This document shows, piece after piece, positions 1-12,765 of a stretch of DNA of 64,000 bases. The number at the start of each line of letters is the position of its first letter. Position 1 is the first letter of the stretch. Below the pieces are notes generated by a model. That model was not told where the DNA came from and ran no database searches. It worked only from the letters and a program-made list of their open reading frames with translations. The stretch covers positions 350,520 to 414,519 of the forward strand of contig WHUX01000034.1 in NCBI GenBank assembly GCA_015179025.1. The letters are read 5' to 3'. The translations under genes were made by a program, and so were the position numbers. This stretch comes from Terfezia claveryi. Its lineage: Eukaryota > Ascomycota > Pezizomycetes > Pezizales > Pezizaceae.

Positions 1-3000
1 TCTAAAGAGGGAAGCAGAGGAGAATGCATGCCTGCACGCCGTGCATAAGCTTCATGAAGCCGGCCTACTGAAAGACATTGCCATCCCACTTACTGCTTAT
101 GACCCTAGTCTCATCAAGGAGGAACACGATGCTATTATGGATATTTACGATTATTGCGCTAGGTTCGACACGGTCCCTACATTCGAGGTTAAGGAGATCC
201 GGTCTCGCGGGAGAGCTATTGTGGAGTTTATAGTGAATATGCCACAGCAGAACATCCGTGCAATGGCACGTGCAAAGGAAAGGAAGACAGCCGAGGTCCT
301 CGCGAGTGTGGAGTTTAAACGCCAAGCTGAGAAGTGGCATGCCGAAAACGGGGATGAGGACTTGATAGTGAAGGACGCCAGTGCTCTCAACAGTCGCAAT
401 GCCAGGCGATTTTTCGACTATTATAAAATGCATAAGAGGGGTTCTGATTACGGGCCTCACTTTTCGCAACCAAGAGGTCCCAAGAAGTTGACAGGAAGTA
501 CCACATTGGCGCAGATGTACCTCAATGGGGCTCCTATTGGAGAGGCAGTTGAGATGCAAGGGAAGAAGAATGCCGAAACCGGTTGCTACCTGACTGGTGC
601 TGTTGCCTTGAAAAATCAACAACCAGAACTCTTTGAGGGCTTTGTCGAAGCATTAAGACAGGGAAACGGAGAGTTACTCAAACCTCTTCAACCATCATTC
701 TTGAATATCGACCAGGACTGTCTACTGGCTATGACTGACACAATTCTCAAGTGCCGGAAAGTTGGTATGGAGACCGATAGGGTGATCAATGAAGTTGGAG
801 AAGACGTCCGTAAAATACCGTATCGTCGGGATTTTCCACAACAATTCAATGAGCGCAAGAATTTGGAGCTCCAGGAAGCCTTGGATTCCTACTTGAGCAA
901 CCCTAAGCTGGAGGAACTCCGAAAGAAGAAGTTTGACCTTCCCATGAATCTATATCGAGAAAAAGTCTTACAGACTGTCAACAAATCCCCAGTGAGTATC
1001 ATTGTTGGTGCAACTGGTAGCGGGAAGACCACCCAGGTGCCTCAGATTCTCTTCGACGAAGCAATCAAGGCAGGAAAAGGAGCCGAATGCAACATCATCT
1101 GTACACAGCCCCGCCGAATTGCTGCCACTTCAGTCGCACAGCGAGTTGCGGTCGAAAGGAATGAGCCTTTGCAGAAGACAGTCGGTTACCATGTTCGATT
1201 CGACGCAAAGCAACCCCAGCCTGGTGGAAGTATTTTATACTGCACAACAGGTATCCTCCTACAGCAGCTAAGAAATCATCCTGAGGAAGCACTTAGCTCG
1301 GTCAGCCATCTCATTATCGATGAGGTCCACGAACGAGATATTCTTATTGACCTTTTGCTTGTCATTCTCAAGCGAGTAATGGCAACTCGAATAAAGAAAA
1401 GACTACCTGAGATCAAGATTATCCTGATGAGTGCAACAATGGACACTGAGCTATTTGCCGGATATTTCAAGCAAATGGGGCCTGGCGGCCAGAAGGTCGC
1501 TTGCCCATCCCTCAACGTTCCTGGCAGAACGTTCCCCGTGAAGGAGAAATACTTAGATCAGATTTTCGAGGAGTTGCAGAACTCCTATACAACAGCGGAA
1601 CTTAAGTCTTTACTCAATGAAAAAGATACCAAGCCATATCTCGAAGTGGAAGAGAAATTTGTTCCAGTGACTAGGCCCACGTCAGCGGCGGATTCAGTCA
1701 AAGATGAAAATGATGATGATGGCGGGGATGCTGTGATAAACTGGAAGGCAGAAACAGCCTTTAATGCTGATGGCCAAGCCTCTGTGTCTTCTGAAAAGGA
1801 TGATGCGCTCGTCCCCATTGGTCTAATTGCGGCCACGATTGCACATATTGCAAGAACCAGTGCGGAGGGCGCCATCTTGGTTTTCTTGCCTGGTCTTCAG
1901 GAGATTACTTCTTTAGATGAGTTCGTTAGAACACAAAGGCCACTTGGCGTCAACTTCAACGACACAACAAAATTCAGGATCTCTATGCTTCATTCCTCGA
2001 TTCCTACAGTCCAGAACGAAATCTTTGGGGAGGTTCCACAGGGTTGCCGCAAAATCATATTCTCCACCAACATTGCTGAAACATCAGTTACTATTCCGGA
2101 TGTGCAATATGTCGTCGACTCAGGAAAAATGCGAGAAAAGCAATACGAACAACAGCGGCGTATTACCCAGCTTGTGTGCACATGGGTTAGCAGGTCAAAC
2201 TCCAAGCAGCGTGCCGGGCGAGCTGGGCGTGTTCAAAACGGAAATTACTATGCGCTTTTCACTAAGAAGAGACTGGAGTCTATGAGAGCGGCAGGACTAC
2301 CCGAGATGCTCAGGAGTGACTTGCAGGAGATTTGTCTGGATATCAAGGCTCAAGGATTTACCGACCCTGTAGCACAGTTCTTGTCTGAGGCAATCGAGCC
2401 ACCTACACCAGCTGCAGTGGAGGCTTCCATGCAACAGTTGAGAATGCTACAAGCCCTTGACGAAGCAGAGAGGCTGACACCGCTTGGAAGAGTCTTGGCC
2501 ACTTTGCCCGTCGAACCTGCGTTGGGCAAGATGATTTTATTAGGTGTTATATTCAGATGTCTTGACCCCATGCTCATTTTGGGAGCCCTTTCTTCTACTC
2601 GCGAAATTTTTGTCGCTCCTCTCAATGCGCGGAAAGAGGCAGAGAGGGCAAAAGCAACATTCACACGAGGCACCGCCAGTGACCACCTGGCCTACCTTAA
2701 CGCTTTCAGGGAATGGCGTGAGATCAGGGATCGTCAAGGCCAGTTCGCCGCCCACCGATTTTCAGAAGAAAATTACCTTCATCGTGGAGCCTTGAAGACT
2801 GTTGACCAGACCGCTTGTCAGATCGAGGATATCCTCGTTGACTCGAGACTTATTCCATACACGAAACCAAGCGATAGATTCAGGTCTGAGCTTGGACATC
2901 CCTCATTGAACGACAATGCTTCGAGCGTTCCTTTGATTAAGGCTCTCACGCTGTCTGGAATGTATCCTAACCTTGCTATATGTTCTGGCGGTCGAGGATT

Positions 3001-3569
3001 CCGCACTTCAAACGAAAATTTCACTATGATTCATCCAAATTCGGTCAATTACGTGCGAAAGACGGAGGACCTGATGCCCTTCGGTACTGCAGTCACTTTC
3101 TCGACGAAGGCTAAGAGCAATGACGGTACCTCAATTCTTCTCAGAGCGGTTACTGAGGTCACTACGTTGTCTGCTACGTTGTTTGGTGGGAAGTTGTCAA
3201 ATGTCGGCGGCAACATGATCGAGATTGATAACTGGGTGCCGATCAATGCGCACCAGCCTACCCTTAAGGTCACCTGGGAATTCAGGAAATGTCTTGATAG
3301 GGTTTGTCTTCCTGTGGTTTACTAATTCTTAAAGATATTGCTAACACATTCCTTAGCTGCTTCATACTTCCTTCCAGGATCTTGCTCGTTCAGGCAAGAA
3401 CCGGTCTAATTTCTTGGCCGATCACCCAGCCCGCGAGACATTTGCTAGAGGCCTTGTTGAGGTTCTTGATCGTGATGTCAGGCGCCGTGAGAAGCTTCCA
3501 GAAAATCGTCAACAGGGTACCGGCCGTCCCGGTGGGTCCGGGAACGTCAGCTGGAGTTCTAGGAGATAA
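1..3569 (+). CDS. DEAH/RHA-type ATP-dependent RNA helicase, 5' partial
   Basis: The frame is open from base 2 at the left edge, and the codon at 41 is GTG, so the true start lies outside the window. Exon 1 ends at 3301. A 55-nt intron (3302-3356, branch-like gctaac) leads to 3357-3569, which adds 70 residues ending SWSSRR; unspliced, the frame would stop at 3325. The N-terminal part looks dsRNA-binding-like (AEENACLHAVHKLHEAGLL near the edge, and a second stretch around nt 480-660). Core motifs seen: I GATGSGKTT (about 1007-1033), II DEVH (about 1319-1330), III SAT (about 1430), VI QRAGRAGR (2207-2230). The HA2 and OB-fold regions follow. Family knowledge: DHX9/DHX36-type proteins unwind RNA using ATP. 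The exact orthologue and cellular role are not decided here. Confidence 0.93.
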
Positions 3570-4639
3570 ATACGATTGAACAGGATACTGGAGATAGGAG
3601 GGGGGGGGGGGATAGAAACATCGGGATCTGCTAGATTTGTGCATTTTTTCTTTCATTACTGGGCCAAAGGGATTGCGCAGGATTAGGGAGACTGGGAAAA
3701 TACAAAAGTCGGATGGAACTACATTAACGATATTTGCATCTGGAAAAGGAAGGCGTTTCTTTATACTTTTTGATCAAAAGCATTATCATCATTCATCTAG
3801 GTCTATTCCGGCAGACGACGGAAGCTCCCTCTCTCTTTTAGGGCATGTCACACAAGAAAAATCTTATGATTACCATCATAGGTACGCCATTTTTCCCCTT
3901 TTCCGACGACGCACCCGGTCCCTTTTATTTAGTTAGGATGTGGGCCTTTCTGATTCCATCTGGCTTTGGGCTACTTGTTTTTCTCGACATTGGATGGCTT
4001 CTGAACTTCCTGGGTATTGGTATTTGTTTTACAGGTCTACAGGTCCCGGCGTTTTTATTTGAGGAGGTTCGTTTGTTTTCGCTTTTTATAGAGCTAGTGG
4101 CTGGAATGTTATGGCAAAGGAGGGGAGGAAGGGGGTGGGGGGGTTGTGAATGGAAACCAACTTTGGGATGCGTTACCTTCGGGATGGGTTGTGCGAGGAG
4201 CGCAGGGCGGATGGGCCTGGACAAAATAGTATCTTTCATCTGTAGTGTTTACTGGTTTCCCTCTTGCTTCTACTACTATTGCACTAACTGTACGTGTTCA
4301 TACTCATTCGTTTGCATGAGCTTGGGCACGTTGAACCATCACCCACTCAGTCGTATTATTGGTTTTGTGTATTTTAAGAAAAATCATATCATTTTGAATG
4401 TGTGCCGTAGGATTTCTCTCTGGTGACGGTGGTGAGGTGACGTTAAGTAAAGACAAGCAGAATTACATATTCCCCCCAAGGAGATATCAAGATTAAGTTA
4501 CTTGTTAAACTACACTTAGAGTTACCTTTATTTACACAAAACATGACGTCACCATCACCTACGGGCAAAAGAAAAAAATATATATACTTAATATAGTCCA
4601 CCACCACCAACTACAAAAAGCAGCAACAAAGAAGCAACA
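3570..4639. other. Intergenic: helicase 3' region and COX16 upstream region
   Basis: No gene seen. The stretch holds the presumed 3' UTR of the helicase, a G homopolymer run near 3600-3610, a second G-rich patch near 4120-4142, and the region upstream of COX16. Reading frames here lack splice continuity and recognisable domains. Confidence 0.6.
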
Positions 4640-5221
4640 ATGCCAATCTTCTCCCGCCGGCGGTTCCAGCCCTCCACGCTCACCTCCCAAAAGAGCTCTC
4701 TGGCCACGCTCCTGGCCGCGCGCTACCGCACCTCCATGCAGAGACATCCGTTCCTCCTTTTCGGCCTCCCCTTCATGGCCACAATCGTCGCTGGGAGTTT
4801 CTTCCTGACGCCGGCGACGGCGCTGAGATACGAGAAGTATGATCGGAAAGTGCAGAGGATGACGCAGGAGGAGGCGATGGGGCTGGGGAAAGATAGGAGG
4901 AAGGTGGACTTGAATGAGGAGTATTATGTATGTTTTGCTTTGCCCTTTTTTTTTTTTTCTTTTTTTTTTTTTTTTAAAAAATCATCCTACTTGTTACGGG
5001 GATCTACGAACTTTCAAACTCCTATTTTCCCCGCCGCGAAAAGCGAGAAAGAGGGGGGGGTGGTTTGGAATTATGAGGGGAATGGGGATAATGGCATGGG
5101 GAGGAGATTTGCTAATGCCATATGGTGCGGAATATAGAGGTTAGCAGCGAAAGATCTTGATAATTGGGAGAGTAAGCGGGTCCAGAGGTTTGAGGGGGAA
5201 CATGATGGAATATTAGAATAA
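4640..5221 (+). CDS. COX16: Cytochrome c oxidase assembly protein COX16
   Basis: Two exons, 4640-4927 and 5138-5221, give 123 residues. The 210-nt intron starts gtatgt and ends aatatag, with gctaatg as a likely branch site. The join restores the family reading EEYYRLAAKDLDNWE. Recognition rests on the short basic N-terminus, one membrane segment (HPFLLFGLPFMATIVAGSFF, about residues 35-55) and the conserved block after it (LRYEKYDRKVQ, then the DLNEEYY region). Family knowledge: COX16 is a small mitochondrial inner-membrane protein required for complex IV assembly. The intron holds long T runs (about 4938-4975) and is long for this window. Length is close to fungal COX16. It is convergent with the exchanger gene that follows. 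Confidence 0.95.
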
Positions 5222-5894
5222 CCCGTATCACACGGGAGGGGAAAAAACAGCCAAAAGGATGCAACAGTGCTGAGTAGACGATTTTTACGGCGGGACGGTA
5301 AATATCAGATGTACAAAAGCCAGCCCGGCATGGGGAAAAGGGCGTTTTAAATTTTGATCCATTATAAATTTTTCAACTTTTCTCTAGAGCTTCAAGTGCC
5401 TCCTCTACTTTCCTCCTGATGACTTACAGGTATGCACTGGAATCTTTTTTGAAGAAAGTAACGTGAAAATCCACCGATAACCCCAGCAGTGCAGCAAGAA
5501 ATTAACTTGGAAGGCAAAAATTTTCAGATCATTGCTATCAGAAGAAAAAGATGAAGGAATCAGCTAAAAGAAACTCGATGAAGCAATGTATCCGCTTTGA
5601 TGCGAAGCAAGAATATGTTTAACCGGCATATGGAGCGAAGCATATGAAAAAGGGTAAGAAAACGATATTATTCAAAGCAACAATATGCAGAGTGACTCCC
5701 ACAACGAAAAAAAAAAAAAAAAAAATAAGTATACAAAGCCAAGTGCAAGAAGTGAAGGTGTGATAAGTAGGGAAAAAGCAATGAAATACCGGCACGAATA
5801 ACACTTTTTGACACAACTCAGGTCACCCCACATTATTACCTATCATAGTCACAAACATTAGTCTGCAACATCCAGACAATTACCAAAGAAATTT
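5222..5894. other. Intergenic between convergent COX16 and the VNX1-like gene
   Basis: No gene seen. The region is AT-rich and contains an A homopolymer near 5707-5725. It should hold the 3' UTRs of both flanking convergent genes. Confidence 0.6.
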
Positions 5895-8800
5895 TTAGAT
5901 GTCAATGATGTAGCCGCCGGCCCTTGAACCCGAACCCGCCTTGCGCCATGCATTGATCTTAGAATGTATGGGGACATCTGCGTACGAGCTGAAGTAGAAG
6001 CCCATCATGACTGTGAGATAGCTGAGAATAAGGATGGACCCCTGTGTATTGTAATTAGTAAATGCCTCTCGAAGAAAGAAAGAAAGGAAGCGAAGAAGCA
6101 TACCTTGAAGTAATTACTCTTTCCTTCACCGTACATGTACGACAGCAAAACCACACAAAGAATGACAGTTACCAAATCCCATTGTGGGAAGATCAGAGTG
6201 AAAGTATGGGTTGGGATCTGGTCTTTAGATAGGTGTACCATGGAATATGCACTCCATGCCACCAAAGCGGGGATCTGTAAAAGACAGACTTGGAGTGCGT
6301 AGGCTGAGCCGATTTCCATACTGAGGGCAATGTTGCCGTTCATAGCGAATGAGATAGCATTCTAATACATCATTAACATATCCTGTTCAGAAGAGCAGAG
6401 CGGAGGTAGAGAGCATACCAGGAATTCGGTCGTGTTAGGTACTAGGGCGAACAGAGTGATTCCCAAGAATTTTTCATCGACTTCAATGTTTTCCAGGACG
6501 ACGTCGACAGTCTTGACCAAAATTTCTACAAAGGATTAGTTTAGGAACACCTGAAGCCAGAAACGGCGAGGACTCACCTGCGATGATGGCATATGATATC
6601 GTGGCACCTAGCAGAATTATGGCACTCTTTGCCCTTCCCCAGTTTGGCGCATCATGTCCGCTGTGAGCCGCTACGCCCTCTGTCGCGGTAGGTGCGTCAG
6701 TTCCTACAGTGAGATTGGCATGCGCACTATGTATCTGTGGGGCTTGTTCAGCTCTAATGGGACTGAGCTTCCTCGCCGCGCTACTTTGTTGCTCTTGCTG
6801 TCTCTGTACGTCGTGCACGGCGGCTGTAGCTGCTGCTGCTGCCGCCTCGACGAACCCCCTCACTAATCTTGCGTTTTGCTCACTTGATAGGCCTGGAATC
6901 GAAACCGCGGATCCACGGAGAGCTATTGCTGAATTTGGTGGTGGTGCCCCAGGCGGCGCCGGGCTTTCACCAGTGGATAACCTAGGTGGCACTACATGCA
7001 ACGACTGCCCTGGATGTATAGTAGAAGCAGTCACAGGGCTGTTCACAGCACCGTCCTGCCGCATCCCCACTCCAGACAAGCTTTGTCCCAGAATCCTCTT
7101 GTAGAGTTGAGAATCTTTCACATTTCCTTGCCTTAAACTCTCGGACTGATAGCCTCCAGATTGGCCATCCCGTCTTTGAGTCAAAGATCCCAGAAGGAGT
7201 GGGGCAGTTTCAGCACCTGGTGCCTGCCAAATTGAGGCTGCATGTGTCCGAAGGGTGAATAATAGACCGATACAGTAAGATATGAAGAGGAACGTTGCAG
7301 AGATGTAAGTGAATGGCAATACAGCATCGTAGTAGAACTTGTCGCTCGCTGCAGGGACTTGAGAGAAGGTGCATTTTTGACAGTCGGTTGTTGCTTTTTC
7401 ATGGCATTTACCACAATTGAGCTCATACTACAGGAGTAAACATTAGTCGCTGTGTAAGCTGAGGGGTGAGGGGACTGCCAACCGTGCCATAAATTTGGTA
7501 AAATAGGGTTGGCGCGAAAGCCCCAATGATTGCGAAGAGCAACATTGTAGACGTTACTCCAGCCGACTTCGCATTAAACCGCTGAGTTTTCCTGACTATA
7601 GCCCCGGAACACATGGAGAGACCTGGCATAAACAAGATACCAGCGAGGATACTGCCCAAAATACTTCCCTCTACCAGTCTGCCTTTTCCTTCGTCAAGGG
7701 CAATGATATACAAGAACACTTCCACTATGGTAGAGAAGAATGCATTAATCGTGGCACCCATCCCCATGCTGCTTTGTGCAGATATACTGGCCACGGCTTG
7801 TCCAATAAAATAAGCCAGGGGTATCACCGAGGACAGAGCCAAAGTAAAAATGGTTGCTGGTTCGGTCAAGATGTTTTTCAGGCCCAGTGTCTCTGAGAGA
7901 ATATAGTGATCCACTATGACGAAGACGACGACGCTCATCAAGTTTATGAAAAATATGTTCGTGCCATCAATGGTATATTTGTAGTATTTCCAGCCGACTG
8001 CACGGTAGGTACAAAGTAGGATGGAAGGGTTACGAGTACTAGAGCGGTGCGACGCAGCTGAGTGGAATGACAATGCAAGGGGGTGTCGACGAAGCTGAGA
8101 CCATAAATGCGCCGTAACTTTGGCCATAGGTATGGTAAAAACAAGCCACCAGCATATCAAGGATACCAGAAGGAGCAGCGGAGCTATGGCGAGACATGAG
8201 CACCACCATTCATAATCAAGAGGGAGAGGAAAAACTCACCGATCACAAAATAGAACCAAGTGAAGAAAACGATTCTCCCAATACTCCAGTCGCCTCTGCC
8301 AAAAAGTCGTCTCTTTTGGTATCCTCGAGTAGGCGAGCCGTCGATAGTAGAATAGCCCCTTCTGTATCCGGCTCCAAGAAGTGATTCCGTTTCTCCAGAC
8401 GAGTCCATACTTTCCCGACGGTGGCCAATGATAGACCTTGGGGTACGCGGCTCAAAGAAAGTCCCCCCTCCTTCTAGATCACCGGCTTGCCATTGCTCGT
8501 ATTCACTTATGCTCCTTCCTTCGCCCTCATCCTCCTCCAGATAAGCCTCCTCTTGTTCAAACTCCACAAAATTACCAAAAGGGTAAAACAGGTACCAAGC
8601 CAATCCTAAGAAGACCCGACCGTATGCTCGTGCGCTTTTAGCCACGAAGAGATAGCATGATAAACCTGCAATGAGTGATGCCAGCGCAAGCCACCACCCG
8701 AAAACAATGACCCACAGGATGTTGACAAGGCTCAATATCCGTCCAATGCGAGCCCCGGGGGTGGAGTGAATGTCACCCTCTGCTGTTCGCTGGACGGAAC

Positions 8801-9720
8801 GATTCTTCTTATATAGTGCAGGTTTCCAAATACGAATACCGAATGGATGTGTCTCGTTGATTGCTTGTTGTCGGTCCTAAGGAGTTTTACGTTAGTTATA
8901 GGCTCGTCTATTTTCACTGTGCCTTCTTGCCTTCAGGGTAAATGACTCCACACTGTCGGCCTCACTAGGCTCATATGATTCGTCGCCGGAACCGTCGTCA
9001 CCCTCGCCCTCACCCAGTTCGTCTTCTTCACCAGCCTCAGGGCGTTCTATCTCTTCATCGTCGGCGGGTCCTCCAATATTCGGCCTCCTTCGCAGCAAGG
9101 AGTGTCGTCTCATTTGTGAATAACTCGTACTCCCAGGAATCGTACCGCGAATTCTTTGCGTGTTTAGATCCTCCTCCACCTCGCTCTGGTTGTCGTCAAC
9201 ACTGAACCCAGGTCTGATTTTCGGCACTGTGTTCGGATGCGTCGAGTTTCGCCGGGATGCAGGCGGCCTCCGTGACTTCCTCTGGCCTCGGATGGAGGAA
9301 GTAGCGGACGTCGCCTTAGATGTTTGTGCAATTTGGTCATGGTCATGACCTACATCTTGGGATGCTGGATCCATTACCTCTGGTCGCTCGTCTATTCCAT
9401 CATCACACACACACACATATTTGAGTTAGCACTAGATCATTTAACCAGGCAGAAATGGGAACTATAGTCGTTTAGGTAGACTCACTATCAGTACTTATCC
9501 GCCTTGCTGCCTCTGCACTCTCGGAGTAACGTCCTGCAGCTGCGTCGGCCATTTGTGACGCTGTACGTCCGGGATGAGGCTGTTTCTGTGGTCCGGGGCG
9601 TGTATGTGACGGGGCCGGGCTCGGTCCTCTCGCGTGACTGGATGACTCTCCCTCTAGCTCCCACACGTGGGGTGTAACTGGAGCTGTTGTGCTGCTCTTC
9701 TTCTTCTTGTGTTCTGGCAT
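5895..9720 (-). CDS. VNX1: VNX1-like vacuolar cation/H+ exchanger (CAX family, type II)
   Basis: Eight exons read on the minus strand: 9720-9486, 9391-8931, 8876-8240, 8183-7483, 7427-6578, 6525-6419, 6361-6104, 6041-5895, giving 1131 residues with every junction in phase. The N-terminus is hydrophilic with an acidic stretch (about residues 185-230), followed by the family block HPFGIRIWKPALYKK, TM segments, and two Na_Ca_ex halves. The first half has the repeat motif near GMGATINAFFSTIVEVFLY (about residue 583); the second has GITLFALVPNTTEFLNAISF (about 981-1000). A long Ala/Gln/Pro-rich loop separates them. Cysteine pairs CGKC and CQKC open exon 5 (about 683-697). Family knowledge: Vnx1 moves Na+/K+ (Ca2+ in relatives) into the vacuole against H+. 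Substrate is inferred. Intron 2 (8877-8930) uses a GC donor. Divergent from RPT6. Confidence 0.93.
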
Positions 9721-10814
9721 TTTATGGGATGTCGAGTCCTATGTAAGTAGCCTCCGGCACTTTAAGGGGGGGTGCACCTGCGAGACAAGGGGCGATCAAA
9801 GTATGGGAGCAGATTACTCTGGAGCTGCGTGAGTGAGTTTATCCAAAAAAACAAAGTACCCGTTTGAGCATCGACAAAGCTGGCTATCTTCAAAACGCCT
9901 GGCAATCGGGGAAGATGCAATCGCGCAACCTGGGCTTAGCTACAGAGAATCTCGAGTGCAGAACCCAAAAGGAATATTGAAGCGAGAGGGAGAGGGGTAG
10001 AGACCGGCCGGATGAGAGACAGGCGGGAAAGAAAGAAAACAAAAGGAATGGGGCAGCACCAGGGCCATATATAATACCCTCGATCCATGGCAGAGGATAT
10101 CAGATGAGGGCGAATTTTGCTACAAGGAGATCGATGACCCTTGTGACCAAAACGACTCGGATAGCTCGTCATCCCAACGAACTGCGGAAGCAGACCCTGG
10201 CCTAACCCTGGCTGCCCTTGTCCACGGATAAATAAAGTCATAACAGTTCAAAGGCCACAAGATGCTATCACAAGACAAGGAAGTACGGCAATGGGCGGGC
10301 TGTAGACTTACATACCTACTTACATGCTGTAGATAAGAGGCGGCCCTCTCATCCCTCCAGACTATCCTGCCTACCCTTGCTTGCTTGCCTTGCTTGCACC
10401 ACTTTCCTGCTTGAACTTTTGGCGATTGCAACTCTTGGTTTTGCAATTTGATATTCCATGTGTGTACTGTACAGTACATTCAGTACAGTACCTACAATCC
10501 TACCGAACAGTTTGGACCTTGGCGGAGTTGAAAACTGGCGCAATTATGACGCGTGACGCACTGGGCGTCATTTTTTCACCTGCGTACGGTTACATCACCA
10601 ATTCAAAGGGTTTCTTACTAACCCACTTCTAAACACAATACGTTTGTTAGTGAAGAATGTAAACTTACTTACTTACTTGTACCAAGGACCTCGTCAAACC
10701 TCCCCCTGCTGATTTGCCCCTCCGTCGCAACAGCTATCGATCTTCCCTTATTCCCCCACTCTGCAACTGAGTAACCCATCTTACATTTGCATATTATTCT
10801 AGTCACCCTGTGAC
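9721..10814. promoter_or_regulatory. Divergent promoter region, VNX1-like gene / RPT6
   Basis: About 1.1 kb separates the two start codons and must hold both 5' UTRs and promoters. Visible features: a gtac-rich inverted stretch near 10466-10500, CTTGCTTG/CTTACTTA short repeats near 10380-10400 and 10665-10680, and a small palindrome gtcaccctgtgac just before the RPT6 start. I see no exact Rpn4-type PACE box. Confidence 0.4.
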
Positions 10815-12269
10815 ATGGCGCTCAACAGCTTCTTCCACAACAAGATTGAGGCCCTAGAGTTGGAGATCATAGAACGGAGTGCCAAGCTACGAAGATTAGA
10901 GGCCCAGCGGAATGACTTGAATTCGAGAGGTATCTCCCGACCAAAACCTATGCGACATATTTACTTTACCTATGACTATTTACTTACTCAAGGCTGTAGT
11001 ACGGCTTCTACGAGAGGAGCTGGGTCTACTCCAGCAGCCCGGATCCTATGTGGGGGAGGTTGTGAAGGTCATGGGCAGCAAGCGTGTGTTGGTGAAGGTA
11101 CATCCAGAAGGAAAATATGGTTGGTTGCTCCCCGTTGAGCTATCCCTTAGGCAGTATTGTCTGACCATCTCTGCTCTACCTAGTTGTCGATATTGCGGAT
11201 AGCGTCGACGTTGCCAAACTTACTTCTGGCAAGCGAGTGGCCCTCCTATCGGATACATATAGACTGGAGAGGATACTGCCCAGCTCTGTCGACCCTCTAG
11301 TGTCCCTGATGATGGTTGAGAAGGTACCAGACAGTACATACGACATGATCGGTGGTCTCGACCAACAAATTAAGGAAATGAAGGAGGTTATCGAACTCGG
11401 TCTCAAGCACCCTGAGCTTTTTGAATCTCTTGGTATTGCCCAGCCCAAGGGCGTCCTTCTCTACGGCCCACCCGGAACCGGAAAGACTCTCCTTGCCCGT
11501 GCAGTAGCCCACCACACTGACTGTCGATTCATCAGGGTATCTGGGTCGGAGCTCGTACAAAAGTATATTGGAGAGGGAAGCAGGATGGTTCGAGAGTTGT
11601 TCGTCATGGCTAGGGAGCATGCTCCAAGTATTATCTTCATGGACGAAATAGATTCTATTGGAAGTAGCAGAGTAGAGGGTTCTAGTGGTGGTGATTCGGA
11701 GGTGCAGAGGACCATGTTGGAGTTGCTGAACCAGCTAGATGGGTTTGAGCCTACTAAGAATATCAAGGTTATCATGGCTACGAATAGATTGGATATTCTA
11801 GATCCAGCGTTACTCCGTCCTGGGCGAATTGACAGGAAGATTGAGTTCCCACCACCTACGTAAGCGCCACTCTTCATTCTCCTTACCAGAGCTCTGCGCT
11901 AACCTCTGCCTCCAGCGTCGAAGCCAGAGCCGATATTCTCCGAATCCATTCCCGTTCAATGAACCTCACCCGTGGCATCGATCTCAAGAAAGTCGCCGAG
12001 CGCATGAATGGATGTTCTGGAGCTGAGCTCAAGGGTGTGTGCACGGAGGCCGGAATGTACGCCTTACGAGAAAGGAGGATTCATGTTACACAAGAGGACT
12101 TTGGTACGTCATTTTGACCTGTCACGGACTACCAACCAAGTCCTGGGCATAATGATAGTCTTTTTTTATTACTTTTGCTAATCTTGTTTTAAATACAGAT
12201 CTGGCAACCGCCAAGATATTGAATAAGCACGATGATAAGGAGATGAGTTTGTCGAAGCTATGGAAGTAA
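10815..12269 (+). CDS. RPT6: 26S proteasome regulatory ATPase subunit RPT6 (PSMC5)
   Basis: Five exons: 10815-10929, 11000-11119, 11184-11859, 11916-12103, 12199-12269, giving 389 residues with all phases closing. The N-terminal coiled coil ([20 protein letters not shown]) is followed by the OB domain ([20 protein letters not shown]) and the AAA+ domain: Walker A GPPGTGKT (about residue 173), Walker B IIFMDEID (about 227-234), arginine fingers in [11 protein letters not shown], and a C-terminus of SLSKLWK without HbYX, as is normal for Rpt6. Family knowledge: one of six ATPases of the 19S base ring, which unfolds ubiquitinated substrates in nucleus and cytosol. The first intron junction rebuilds [14 protein letters not shown], confirming it. 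Divergent from the exchanger gene. Confidence 0.97.
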
Positions 12270-12765
12270 GTGCGGGGCAAGTTTGTGGAGGAGTCCGAGG
12301 AGGGTTGTAGTGGGTGATAGGGGTAGTATGGAACAGTGCTGGATGGCAACATGGAGATGCAAGGGAAGGGGGTTGAATTCTTTCTCGGCCGCAGGGTTGT
12401 GCGGGGATTGGCAATGAGCAAGACTAGCCTGTTGAATTTATTGTGCACTCATTGTTCACAGTCGCTTTCGTCTAGCAACGTTTAGAGGAGGGATAACGTA
12501 TTGCTATACATATTATGTACATTGATATGCCGCACAAGAATCGACATCTTGAAGAGAGGTTACTGACCCGTACTACTACAGCTTCTACGCGCAAGGCAAA
12601 TGACGTAAACCATCCCAAACTTTTCTGAAGGCGCATGACCCAAACAATCTAAGAAACAGAAATAGCCATTATACATCAGAATGGTAACAGGTAGCATAGG
12701 ATGAAAATATACATGAAGAAAGTATGTAAATGATGGTAGTATCATCACAACAATTGCTGGAAATT
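12270..12765. other. Intergenic between convergent RPT6 and the DEAD-like gene
   Basis: No gene seen. The short frames here show no domain and no splice logic. The region should hold the 3' UTRs of both flanking genes. Confidence 0.6.

Noticed and set aside
8881..8930. GT donor giving a 41-nt intron in the VNX1-like gene
   Set aside because: It shifts the frame and destroys the conserved DRQQAIN-HPFG block; the GC donor keeps it.
10690..10815. PACE (Rpn4) element upstream of RPT6
   Set aside because: Only a partial word (tttgcccctcc) is present; it does not match the full element.
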